The notes under the pieces were generated by a model. It made no database searches and was not told the DNA's origin. It saw only the letters and a list, made by a program, of their open reading frames with translations. DNA of 12,937 nt from CAZHBA01 sp964530225. GTDB lineage: Bacteria; Pseudomonadota; Alphaproteobacteria; UBA6615. The position numbers and the translations under genes are program-made. The stretch spans positions 1-12,937 of the forward strand of contig CAZHBA010000024.1 in the NCBI GenBank assembly GCA_964530225.1, given 5' to 3'. The number at the start of each line of letters is the position of its first letter. Within the stretch, counting starts at the first letter, position 1. This document shows positions 1 to 6,604 of the stretch, in pieces.

Positions 1-114
1 ACTAGCAGGTTAATTGATAGACCACTTAGACCATTATTTCCAAAAGGTTTTATGAATGAGGTTCAGGTTGTTGCAACTGTTATGTCATATGATCCTGAAG
101 TTTCTCCAGATATC
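1..114 (+). CDS. pnp: Polyribonucleotide nucleotidyltransferase (PNPase), internal fragment
   Basis: Frame 1 from the first base encodes 38 residues unmistakable as the first RNase PH core of PNPase, with the RLIDRPLRPLFPKGF block, then NEVQVVATV, then SPDI. By family knowledge this corresponds roughly to residues 90-130 of the ~700-residue exoribonuclease, which degrades mRNA from the 3' end in the degradosome. The fragment is open at the window edge. After about base 114-117 the frame continues only as antisense of the neighbouring LLM oxidoreductase gene, so the homology stops abruptly without a stop codon. The DNA is clearly AT-richer than the adjacent region and uses AT-ending codons, suggesting a different source genome. 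The join contains GATATC (109-114), which can be read into both sides. See the finding on a chimeric junction. Confidence 0.85.
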
Positions 115-120
115 GTAATC
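105..120. other. Probable chimeric junction between unrelated sequences
   Basis: PNPase coding sequence on the plus strand ends here and LLM oxidoreductase coding sequence on the minus strand begins here, both truncated in mid-domain. The last residues of the LLM reading frame beyond this point are antisense of pnp. Composition shifts from AT-rich to GC-rich at the same place. The exact breakpoint cannot be fixed because a few bases around GATATC fit both sides. Confidence 0.7.
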
Positions 121-1119
121 GTGCTTCATCACAGCATCGATCGCAGCATCCTCACTTTCGGCGATCTGCATCCAGCGAACGAGATTTTGGTTTTGGCCCC
201 GCTTCCAGTTAAAGCCCGCCGCATTCGCAACTTTTTGATAATTATCACTGAGCGGTCCAGCAGTATCGATGTTGGTGAAGTAGGTTGGAATGAAGCCCAT
301 ACGCGCACAATATTCGATGGTATCCGGGCTGCCGCTACCGGACACGAACACCGGCGGATGCGGGTCGGAATAGGGCGCCGGGCAAATGCTAACGCGCTGT
401 GTGGCATTATCGGGACCGACTTCGCCCGGAGCGCCGAAGCGCTGGGTCACGCCAGCATGGGCGAGCTGCCAATCGGTAACACCGGTATCGCCTGGGAAAG
501 GTATCTGCCAAGTCTCGCCCTTATGCTCCATCGAATCTTGGGTCCAGGCCTTGAGAATAATTTCGATCTGCTCCTCGAACACCCGGCGGTTTTTCGCATC
601 CGCGTCGACATCCTTCTTCTTAACGTCGGTCTGCGAAAACCCGGCACCCACACCGACCGGATTGTACACCGCAGCTGCCGGCGACTTGGTCGCCGTGGTG
701 CCATAATGCTGGCCCATCACATTGGTCCAACGGCTCTGATAGCCGCGGGCGAAGCCGACGAAACAGCGTCCCTGGGTCAGATGATCGATAATCGCCGTTT
801 CCTCGGCGACGCGAATCGGATTCTGCACACTCATCACATAGCCAAGTTGGCCGACGCGAACATTTTTGGTGATGGCCGCCCAATAAGCATCCATGATGCC
901 TGGATTGGGGCCAACTTCGTAGCCTTCCGACCAGAAATGGTGCTCGATCGTCGCTACACCCCAGTAGTTCAACTCATCGGCGGCGCGAATAACATCGTGC
1001 CAGCCGAGTAGCGTTTCCTGATAACGCTCCTTGTTGCGCCCGATCGGCCGGAGCCTTTCGCGCTCCTCCTCGTTCTCAGCGTAAATCATGGGGTATGTCT
1101 GGATAATTGGCTTGACCAT
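115..1119 (-). CDS. LLM-class flavin-dependent oxidoreductase, C-terminally truncated
   Basis: A luciferase-like (LLM, F420/FMN-dependent) monooxygenase-type TIM-barrel protein of about 335 authentic residues. Such enzymes use reduced flavin to oxidise small organic substrates, and the substrate here is unknown. Visible features are an N-terminal beta strand, the EHHF motif near residue 60, a GYVMSVQNPIRVAEE segment near 95-110 and the GRCFVGFARGYQ stretch near 120, all typical of LLM proteins. The ATG at 1119 is preceded by GGGAG (complement of 1127-1131) at 7 nt, which supports this start. The 3' end is lost: about nine residues after the junction derive from antisense pnp before a TGA near 85. 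Family members usually run to 380-430 residues, so a C-terminal part is missing. It lies 136 bp downstream of the aminopeptidase gene on the same strand, and co-transcription is possible but unproven. Confidence 0.85.
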
Positions 1120-1255
1120 TAAAGCGCTCCCTACCGCCTGGATAACTGTTGTTCTCGATTGTGGCCCACTGCTAGCTAATTCGCCGCCTAATTACCAATT
1201 ATGTTTGTTAATAATATCCATAGTTTTTATTCATATATCCGGTAAGCCGTTTATT

Positions 1256-2632
1256 TCAGTGGATGAATCGCTCCGATATCAGGGCAAAGGCAGCGCGCAT
1301 GGCCTGGGCGTCACCGCCCTCGGGCCGACCAGGCCGGGTTGAGGTGTTCCACGCCATGATGTCGAAATGGGCCCACGGCACCTCGTCGTCGACGAACTCC
1401 TGCAGAAACAGCGCCGCCGTGATGCCGCCGCCAAAAGGTCCGTCGCTGGCACTGGAGATGTCAGCCACCTTACTATCGAGCATGCGCCGGTAGGGTTTGT
1501 GTAGCGGTAGGCGCCACAGGGGATCGCCGGTTGCTGATGCATGTTTCTCCAGGTCCGTGGCCAGACCATCGTCGTTGCAATAAAGCGCCGCCAACTCGGT
1601 GCCGACGGCGACCCGCGAGGCACCGGTTAGGGTGGCGTAATCGAGCAACAGGTCGGGTTTCTCGCGCGTGGCTTCGGCCAGGCAATCGCCGAGCACCAAC
1701 CGGCCTTCGGCGTCGGTGTTGGCGTTCTCCACCGTAATGCCCTTGCGCGTAGCGAGTACGTCCCACGGCCGATAAGCATTGCCGGCAACCACGTTCTCGA
1801 CGGCGCCAATCAAGACCCGCAAGCGCACCGGTAGCTTCGCCGCCATGATCATCGAAGCCAGGCCCAGCACATGGGCCGCGCCGCCCATATCCTTTTTCAT
1901 GCGCAGCATGCCCGCAGCGGGCTTGAGGTCGAGGCCGCCGGTATCGAAACAAACACCCTTGCCAATCAAGGTCACCCGCGGTCCGCGTGTACCCCAGCGC
2001 ATATCAATAAGCCGAGGCGCGTCGTCTGAGGCACGGCCGACAGTGTGGATCATCGGGTAGTTGGCTTTGAGTAGTGCGTCGCCGGTAATCACCCGGGTAC
2101 GCGCGCCAGCGCCGCGACCAACCGACCGCGCGGCGGACGCCAGTTCCGACGGGCCCATGTCTTCGGCCGGGGTATTGATTAAGTCGCGCACTAGCGTAGT
2201 CGCTACAAGCGTGCGCTTAACCGCGGCGCGGTCGGCATTGGCCGGCCACACCAATTCCGGCCGATCAAGCTTGGCTTTACGGTACTTCGTGAATTCATAC
2301 GCCGCGAGGCCCCAGCCTAGTACAGCATCGTTAACGACTGTCTTGGCCAACCGGCCCTCCAGGCGATAACTCGCTTTTGGTAACGCCGCCGCCAGACCGC
2401 TCCATGACCACAAATCAGAGTCCTTGTCGGCGACGAAGACCGCGCGTTGGACGCCACCGCGTACGTCGGGTAACAGGGCGTGTGAATTTTTTTTGCCGGT
2501 GAAGCCGCTCTGTGTCAGCCAATCGCACTGCGCTTGTGGCAGTCTACGCATCCATGCCGTAATTTTGGCTGGCGCAATTACTGAAATTGGAACGGTGTCG
2601 CGACGCGCTCGGGTAATAAGGTTATGGGGCAC
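1256..2632 (-). CDS. M17-family leucyl aminopeptidase
   Basis: A cytosolic di-metal (Zn/Mn) aminopeptidase that removes N-terminal residues from peptides, with a role in peptide turnover. With the GTG start at 2632 the protein has 458 residues, the length usual for this alphaproteobacterial PepA-like family. The GTG has a strong GAGGAG (complement of 2638-2643) at 5 nt. The longer frame up to 2845 would add 71 residues unlike the family and would run across the divergent lipocalin gene's start. Metal and catalytic residues are all visible: Lys225 and Asp230 in GKGVCFDTGG, Lys238, Asp248 in MKKDMGG, and Asp307, Glu309 and Arg311 in NTDAEGRLVL. The N-terminal domain (about 1-140) is divergent, as is common in M17. 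The gene is intact and divergent from the lipocalin-like gene across a 129-bp gap. E. coli pepA is a distant relative, so no symbol is assigned. Confidence 0.93.
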   Translation of the reverse strand: MPHNLITRARRDTVPISVIAPAKITAWMRRLPQAQCDWLTQSGFTGKKNSHALLPDVRGGVQRAVFVADKDSDLWSWSGLAAALPKASYRLEGRLAKTVVNDAVLGWGLAAYEFTKYRKAKLDRPELVWPANADRAAVKRTLVATTLVRDLINTPAEDMGPSELASAARSVGRGAGARTRVITGDALLKANYPMIHTVGRASDDAPRLIDMRWGTRGPRVTLIGKGVCFDTGGLDLKPAAGMLRMKKDMGGAAHVLGLASMIMAAKLPVRLRVLIGAVENVVAGNAYRPWDVLATRKGITVENANTDAEGRLVLGDCLAEATREKPDLLLDYATLTGASRVAVGTELAALYCNDDGLATDLEKHASATGDPLWRLPLHKPYRRMLDSKVADISSASDGPFGGGITAALFLQEFVDDEVPWAHFDIMAWNTSTRPGRPEGGDAQAMRAAFALISERFIH

Positions 2633-2736
2633 GGTAACTCCTCGCAAATTGATTTTGGTACGGACATGTTTGGGCCGATGACTATTCATCCAGTCTAGCG
2701 CATCAATACTGGTCCACGTATCTTGAGATGCGAGAA

Positions 2737-2742
2737 TATAAT
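2737..2742 (+). promoter_or_regulatory. Candidate -10 element for the lipocalin-like gene
   Basis: A perfect TATAAT lies 19 nt before the ATG at 2762, which would start transcription just upstream of the GGGAG ribosome site (2750-2754) and give a very short leader. No convincing -35 hexamer is seen at 16-18 bp, so this is tentative. Confidence 0.35.
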
Positions 2743-2761
2743 AGAGCGTGGGAGTACAACG

Positions 2762-3175
2762 ATGCCGCTTACCAAGGACGATATGCTCGGTGCCTGGGTT
2801 CTCGACGAATGGTACATCGAGGGCGAAGGCGGGGCTCGCACTCACCCCATGGGGCGCGACGCTCAGGGCAGCATCGTTTACACCGAGGACGGTTACATGT
2901 CGGCCATCGTGCGCGCCAAAGACCGCTTTCTACCCGCCGACCAGCCGGCCGATAAAGACCAGATCGAAGCTTTTTCGACGTACTTCAACTACGCCGGTTC
3001 CTGGGACATCGACGACAATAACAACGTTATCCACATGGTGGAACACTCGCTCGACCCAAATATGCAGGAACTTACGATCATCCGAGCGGTCGATCACGAG
3101 GGCGCTCGTATGACGCTTTCGGGTGCTACGCCCAGCAGCACCGGTACCCACATCATCGTCTGGAAACGCCGTTAA
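2762..3175 (+). CDS. Lipocalin-like domain protein
   Basis: A 137-residue soluble protein without signal peptide, matching the bacterial lipocalin-like family (Pfam Lipocalin_5 type). It is predicted to be a small beta barrel that binds an unknown hydrophobic ligand. Diagnostic features are the opening GAWVLDEWYIE strand, a G-x-IVYTEDGYMSA segment near residues 45-52, an AYxGSWDIDD-like turn around 80, and the HMVEHSLDPN strand near 100. The start at 2762 is chosen because it has GGGAG eight nt upstream and begins directly with the family domain. An upstream in-frame ATG at 2723 would add 13 residues lacking similarity and would overlap the candidate promoter. Members of this family often sit beside catabolic genes, but no enzymatic role is established. 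Confidence 0.85.
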   Translation: MPLTKDDMLGAWVLDEWYIEGEGGARTHPMGRDAQGSIVYTEDGYMSAIVRAKDRFLPADQPADKDQIEAFSTYFNYAGSWDIDDNNNVIHMVEHSLDPNMQELTIIRAVDHEGARMTLSGATPSSTGTHIIVWKRR

Positions 3176-3216
3176 AAGCAAACTCTAGCCGCACAGAACT
3201 TTTGCCGACCAATCAA

Positions 3217-3245
3217 TTGACCCTTCGCCCAGCGCCACATAGGGT
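3217..3245 (+). promoter_or_regulatory. Candidate sigma70 promoter for the GST gene
   Basis: TTGACC (3217-3222, five of six consensus bases) is separated by 17 bp from TAGGGT (3240-3245), which keeps the important first, second and last positions of the -10 box. Predicted transcription starts near 3252, giving a leader of about 60 nt before the GST start at 3313. Confidence 0.45.
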
Positions 3246-3312
3246 ATGCCAAATTCACGGGGCGGGCCGCCGCTCAAGACAAAATTAATCACATTCGAGG
3301 AAAACCCCGTTA

Positions 3313-3951
3313 ATGCTCGATTTCTACACCTGGTTCACGCCGAACGGTCGCAAGGTCTCATTAATGCTCGAAGAACTTGGGCTGGAGTACAACACCATTC
3401 CAATCAATATCGGCAAGGACGAGCAGTTCGCCCCCGAATTTCTCAAGATTGCTCCGAACAACAGAATCCCAGCCATCGTCGACCACGACAACAACGACTT
3501 TACGTTGATGGAAACCGGCGCAATTATGATGTACCTGGCCGAGAAGACAGGCCAGTTCCTCGAAACCACGGACCGCGATAAATACTGGCGCACCATCGAA
3601 TGGTTGATGTGGCAGATGGGTGGTGTTGGCCCAATGTTCGGCCAGGTACACCACTTCACCAGATACAATCCGGGCAAGGCACCCTACGCCCAGGAGCGCT
3701 ACGAAAAAGAAGCACGCCGCCTCTATGGCGTGCTTGATAGGCGGCTCGAAAACCGCGAATTTATCGTCGACGATTATTCGATCGCCGATATGGCGGTGTG
3801 GCCGTGGACAGCGCGATTCAACTGGCAGGAAATTGACTTAAACGATTTCCCCAACGTATGCCGCTGGTACAAGACGATCCTGGAACGTCCGGCCACAAAG
3901 CGGGCGTGGGACGTGCCAGAGAACGACCAGCCATTGCCAGTGCCAGAATAA
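3313..3951 (+). CDS. Nu-class (YfcG/YghU-like) glutathione S-transferase
   Basis: A 212-residue cytosolic glutathione transferase with full family length. The N-terminal thioredoxin fold (about 1-82) carries TPNGRKV at residues 9-15, the Thr/Asn motif that replaces the catalytic Tyr/Ser in Nu-class enzymes such as E. coli YfcG and YghU. It also has the cis-proline in NRIPAIVD and the glutathione-binding Glu-Thr in METGAI. The all-alpha C-terminal domain starts with the WLMWQMGGVGPMFGQ helix characteristic of this class and ends with a P-N-V-x-RWY stretch. Family members reduce disulfide-bonded glutathione conjugates or peroxides, and the physiological substrate is unknown. A GAGG lies 12 nt before the ATG, which is somewhat distant. 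The gene is convergent with the acyl-CoA dehydrogenase gene, only 8 bp away. Confidence 0.92.
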   Translation: MLDFYTWFTPNGRKVSLMLEELGLEYNTIPINIGKDEQFAPEFLKIAPNNRIPAIVDHDNNDFTLMETGAIMMYLAEKTGQFLETTDRDKYWRTIEWLMWQMGGVGPMFGQVHHFTRYNPGKAPYAQERYEKEARRLYGVLDRRLENREFIVDDYSIADMAVWPWTARFNWQEIDLNDFPNVCRWYKTILERPATKRAWDVPENDQPLPVPE

Positions 3952-3959
3952 GCAGCGCC

Positions 3960-5120
3960 TTAGATTGGGTTCCGCGCGACCAACTGCCGAGCGATGATGA
4001 TGCGCTGTAATTCGTTGGTACCCTCGCCGATCGCTAGCAGTGGCGCGTCACGGTACAGCCGTTCGACATCGAATTCCTTGGAGTAGCCGTAACCGCCATG
4101 GATGCGCATCGATTCCAGCGAGTTCTCAAGCGACGCCTCGGTGGCGAACAGTTTCGCCATGCCGGCTTCCATATCGCTACGTTCACCTGCATCGTACACC
4201 GTGGCGGCCCGGCATGTGAGCAGGCGCGCTGCCTCAACCCGGGTCGCCATATCGGCTAGTTTGAGTTGAATTGCCTGGTGCTGGCAGATCGGTTTGCCGA
4301 AGGTGTGACGCTGTTGCGAATAGCGTACCGCCTCATCAAGAGCAGCTTGGGCTACCCCGACCCCGCGCGCGGCGACGTTGATGCGGCCAAGCTCCAGTCC
4401 TGCCATAATATGTTTGAAGCCCTCGCCTTCGACCTCGCCGATGAGGTTCTCCGCCGGTACGACGCAGTTCTCGAATACCGGCTCGCCGGTATCGACGCCG
4501 CGATAACCCAGCTTGCGCAATTTTTTAGGCCGCGGAAAGCCCGGCGTTCCTTGCTCGACTAACAGTAAGCTGATGCCAGCATGGCGTGGCGTGGCGTCGG
4601 GATCGGTTTTGACCAGAACGGCGAGGATGTCGCCCTCATGGCTGTTGGTAGCCCACATCTTGGCGCCGTTGATGACATAAGTGTCACCATCGCGCACAGC
4701 GCGTGTGGTGATCGCCTGCAGGTCGGTGCCGGCATCGGGTTCGGTCAGCGATATGCCGCCGCGAATTTCACCACTGGCGAATTTCGGTAACCACCTCTCG
4801 CGCTGCGCCTCAGAACCGAAGCGGCGGATGGTTTCGGCCATGATCAGGTGCGAGCTAAAGGTACCCGACAATGACATCCAGGTGCGGCTAACGGTCTCGG
4901 TAATACGGGCATAGGTGAGGCATGACAGGCCGAGGCCGCCATACTCGGTCGGTATGGTGACACCGAACAGGCCCATTTCGGCCATCGCATCGACCATCGC
5001 CTGCGGATAGATGTCCGGATCTTCGAACTCGCGTACATAAGGCCGGACATCGCGCTCGAGAAACCGCTCGAGGGAATCGAGGATCAATCGGTCCTGTTCC
5101 GGTAATGCATCGTTATCCAT
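3960..5120 (-). CDS. Acyl-CoA dehydrogenase family protein
   Basis: A 386-residue FAD-dependent acyl-CoA dehydrogenase, which introduces the alpha,beta double bond into acyl-CoA and passes electrons to ETF. Three domains are recognisable: an N-terminal helical domain (about 1-115), a middle beta domain with the GGISLTEPDAGTDL flavin/substrate segment (about 135-150) and MWATN, and a C-terminal helical domain with RHTFGKPI near 270 and IHGGYGYSKEF near 345. Glu366, in IGEGTNE, occupies the usual catalytic base position of short/medium-chain enzymes. The length is standard and no residue is missing. It is the second gene of an operon, starting 14 nt after the MaoC-like stop, with a weak GGAA ribosome site. 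Chain-length or branched-chain specificity cannot be read from the sequence. Confidence 0.94.
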   Translation of the reverse strand: MDNDALPEQDRLILDSLERFLERDVRPYVREFEDPDIYPQAMVDAMAEMGLFGVTIPTEYGGLGLSCLTYARITETVSRTWMSLSGTFSSHLIMAETIRRFGSEAQRERWLPKFASGEIRGGISLTEPDAGTDLQAITTRAVRDGDTYVINGAKMWATNSHEGDILAVLVKTDPDATPRHAGISLLLVEQGTPGFPRPKKLRKLGYRGVDTGEPVFENCVVPAENLIGEVEGEGFKHIMAGLELGRINVAARGVGVAQAALDEAVRYSQQRHTFGKPICQHQAIQLKLADMATRVEAARLLTCRAATVYDAGERSDMEAGMAKLFATEASLENSLESMRIHGGYGYSKEFDVERLYRDAPLLAIGEGTNELQRIIIARQLVARNPI

Positions 5121-5134
5121 TGTAATCGTTCCAG

Positions 5135-5653
5135 TTAGTAATCGGCCGCGTCGTCGACGGCGTGGCCACGTTTGGGAATGAGGAAGGTGCGAACCATCGA
5201 CAAGAACTGCGTGCCGTCGGCTTTTACCCCCCGCGTGGCCACGGTCACGATACCGGCGTTCGGCCGTGAATTAGATTCGCGTTTCTCCAACACTTCGCTT
5301 TCGCCATAGATCGTATCGCCGGCAAAGACAGGTGCCGTTAGCTTGATTTCCTTCCAGCCCAGATTGGCGATGGTCTTCTGGCTGGTATCGCTGACGCTCA
5401 TACCGGCGATGACCGCCAGGGTGAAGGTGCTGTTGACAAGCGGTTTGCCGAATTCGCTTTTCGCCGCGTATTCCGCGTCGAAATGCAGCGGATGGGTATT
5501 CATGGTCAGCAGCGTGAACCAAGTGTTGTCGGCCTCGCTGATGGTTCGGCCGGGACGGTGCTCGTAGACATCACCGACGGTGAAATCTTCGTAATAGCGA
5601 CCGATGTCCTCGCGGTAGCGGTTAGGGCCGACTTCTTTGTGACCGTATGTCAT
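5135..5653 (-). CDS. MaoC-like (hotdog-fold) enoyl-CoA hydratase
   Basis: A 172-residue MaoC-family dehydratase/hydratase, expected to add water to or remove it from an acyl-CoA, i.e. the step after the dehydrogenase encoded next. Family features are HRPGRTISEADNTWF near residues 32-46, the hydratase segment NTHPLHFD at 52-59 with conserved His57, GKPLVNSTFTL, and GDTIYGESEVLEKRES. The position of the catalytic Asp of PhaJ-type hydratases aligns with Asn52, as I recall for the mesaconyl/itaconyl-CoA-hydratase-like subgroup. The ATG at 5653 is chosen because AGGGAGA lies 8 nt upstream and family similarity begins shortly after. The longer frame to 5764 adds 37 unrelated residues spanning the likely promoter. 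It is the first gene of the MaoC-dehydrogenase pair. Confidence 0.9.
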   Translation of the reverse strand: MTYGHKEVGPNRYREDIGRYYEDFTVGDVYEHRPGRTISEADNTWFTLLTMNTHPLHFDAEYAAKSEFGKPLVNSTFTLAVIAGMSVSDTSQKTIANLGWKEIKLTAPVFAGDTIYGESEVLEKRESNSRPNAGIVTVATRGVKADGTQFLSMVRTFLIPKRGHAVDDAADY

Positions 5654-5682
5654 CGACAAGTTCTCCCTAACTGAACCTAGAC

Positions 5683-5710
5683 ATCCTACGCGAGCCGTAG
5701 GCTTTGTGAA
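5683..5710 (-). promoter_or_regulatory. Candidate promoter of the MaoC-acyl-CoA dehydrogenase operon
   Basis: On the minus strand, TTCACA (complement of 5705-5710, five of six to TTGACA) is followed after 16 bp by TAGGAT (complement of 5683-5688, four of six). A start near 5676 would give a leader of about 23 nt containing the AGGGAGA ribosome site. Confidence 0.4.
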
Positions 5711-5773
5711 GCAGTTTACTCTACGCACGGAAACGCTACCGGAATCATACACACGCCGCCCCATCTATCAGGT

Positions 5774-6301
5774 GTGAGGCATCGCAAGGCAGGTAAGCAC
5801 CGTGCCAAAGTAATTGATACTACTGCCGTTAGCTGTACGGGCTTGGGCCGTGTTCGTCTCAGAGCTTCCCACCCCCAGCCATATCGTTATAGGCTTCCCC
5901 GTATAAAAAACCTTACCGCTACACTCTGCCTGACCATTGCCGTGCTTCTTGGAAGTGCGGGGGTGAGTTGGAGTGCCTTTGCCGCAAATGACTTAGATGG
6001 GAAAGCGTTTGTATGCGAGTGCGCTGACAACACCAGGTGTCCCCATGGTTTTATTTTTGGGAATGGGAAAGTATGCAAATACTCCGTGAATGGTTATAGG
6101 GTGATAAGGAATTACGATATTTCATACTACCTAAAAGGGACTAATAAAGTTACATGGAACCCCAGTTATACACTCTACACAACACTTTACAGAGAGACGC
6201 TTAAAGTGGATTCAAATCAGTATATTCTGTCTACCAAAGACGGGGTGCAGAGAAGACTCCAAAAATTTATAGATGCTGCAAAAAAGAAAAATAAAATTTA
6301 G
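5774..6301 (+). CDS. Secreted hypothetical protein with Sec signal peptide, start uncertain
   Basis: No function recognised. From residue 44 the frame encodes a classical signal peptide (Lys-Asn, a hydrophobic core LTATLCLTIAVLLGSAGVS, then Ser-Ala/Ala-Ala cleavage options near residues 68-71). A ~105-residue mature part follows, rich in Tyr, Lys and Asn, with four early cysteines (near residues 80-97) and a basic tail. The hydrophobic core resembles the leader I associate with Sel1/MORN-type secreted proteins in marine alphaproteobacteria, which begin Met-Lys-Asn. Here that Met codon is ATA (5903-5905). The only upstream starts are GTG at 5774 and TTG at 5843, neither with a good ribosome site and both placing an unnatural arginine-rich stretch before the signal. 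The mature part is markedly AT-richer than its neighbours. It may be a gene using ATA, a gene with an extended leader, or a start-lost pseudogene. Confidence 0.5.
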   Translation: MRHRKAGKHRAKVIDTTAVSCTGLGRVRLRASHPQPYRYRLPRIKNLTATLCLTIAVLLGSAGVSWSAFAANDLDGKAFVCECADNTRCPHGFIFGNGKVCKYSVNGYRVIRNYDISYYLKGTNKVTWNPSYTLYTTLYRETLKVDSNQYILSTKDGVQRRLQKFIDAAKKKNKI

Positions 6302-6317
6302 AAGTCCTAAAACATTT

Positions 6318-6410
6318 ATGCCATCCCGAGTTAAAAAAGCACAAGACCTTGCCCAAGAATGTGTCAGCAAGGAATATAAAGGGTGTTGGGTACGCCGTAA
6401 CAAGGGTTAG
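6318..6410 (+). pseudogene. Remnant resembling the C-terminal tail of a Sel1-repeat protein
   Basis: An ATG-to-TAG frame of 30 residues reads like the conserved tail that ends many alphaproteobacterial Sel1-repeat proteins. From memory that tail is a Met-(Thr)-Pro-Ser start, an E/K-K-A-Q-D-L-A helix, ECV, and Tyr-Lys-Gly-Cys near the end. Here the frame has MPSRVKKAQDLAQECVSKEY followed by KGC, then seven non-matching residues. No repeats precede it: 17 bp upstream is the stop of the unknown secreted protein, in a different frame. Read as a leftover of a Sel1 gene whose repeats have gone, or a very small gene. The match is from memory and the stretch is short. Confidence 0.4.
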
Positions 6411-6444
6411 TTAAACCCAGTTACCCCACTCAAACGATCCGCGG

Positions 6445-6450
6445 TATAAT
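6445..6450 (+). promoter_or_regulatory. Candidate -10 element for the transhydroxylase-like operon
   Basis: A perfect TATAAT sits 154 nt before the large-subunit start and 32 nt before a possible leader ORF. The best upstream hexamer (TTACCC at 18 bp) matches only three of six -35 bases, so activation by a regulator would be needed if this is real. Confidence 0.35.
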
Positions 6451-6481
6451 GAACTAACGCCCAACCCCAAGCAGGGGGCGC

Positions 6482-6604
6482 ATGACCACCCGAACCATAC
6501 CCAGGCAGGACACGATCACAGACGGCCCCGTCGCAACCTCGCCCCTGGCGAAGACTAAACCATTGCCGCAAACGTTCTTGAGAATCACAACAAGGAGCAT
6601 CTGA
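6482..6604 (+). CDS. Possible 40-residue leader ORF overlapping the large-subunit start
   Basis: An ATG at 6482 with a G-rich AGGGGG just 3 nt upstream opens a 40-codon frame that ends in TGA at 6602-6604. The TGA shares its last base with the ATG of the large subunit (TGATG). Such overlaps commonly allow translational coupling. The peptide is Thr/Pro-rich, with no membrane segment, cysteines or recognised domain, and includes rare codons (ATA, AGG, AGA). A frame of this length can arise by chance, and the large subunit has its own good AAGGAG site (6592-6597). Low confidence. Confidence 0.22.
   Translation: MTTRTIPRQDTITDGPVATSPLAKTKPLPQTFLRITTRSI

Noticed and set aside
52..1011. Long plus-strand frame of 319 residues
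   Set aside because: Its first 20 or so residues are PNPase, but the rest is antisense to the LLM oxidoreductase and shows no recognisable protein. It is an open frame created by codon bias across the chimeric join.
1120..1255. Promoter for the LLM gene in the AT-rich gap
   Set aside because: The gap is AT-rich and plausible, but no hexamer pair with proper spacing stood out on the minus strand.
2633..2845. N-terminal extension of the aminopeptidase up to an ATG at 2845
   Set aside because: The extra 71 residues do not look like the M17 family, and the frame overlaps the divergent lipocalin-like gene. The GTG at 2632 has an excellent GAGGAG site and gives the family length.
5654..5764. N-terminal extension of the MaoC-like hydratase
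   Set aside because: The 37 residues lack similarity, contain the probable promoter, and the ATG at 5653 has a strong AGGGAGA site.
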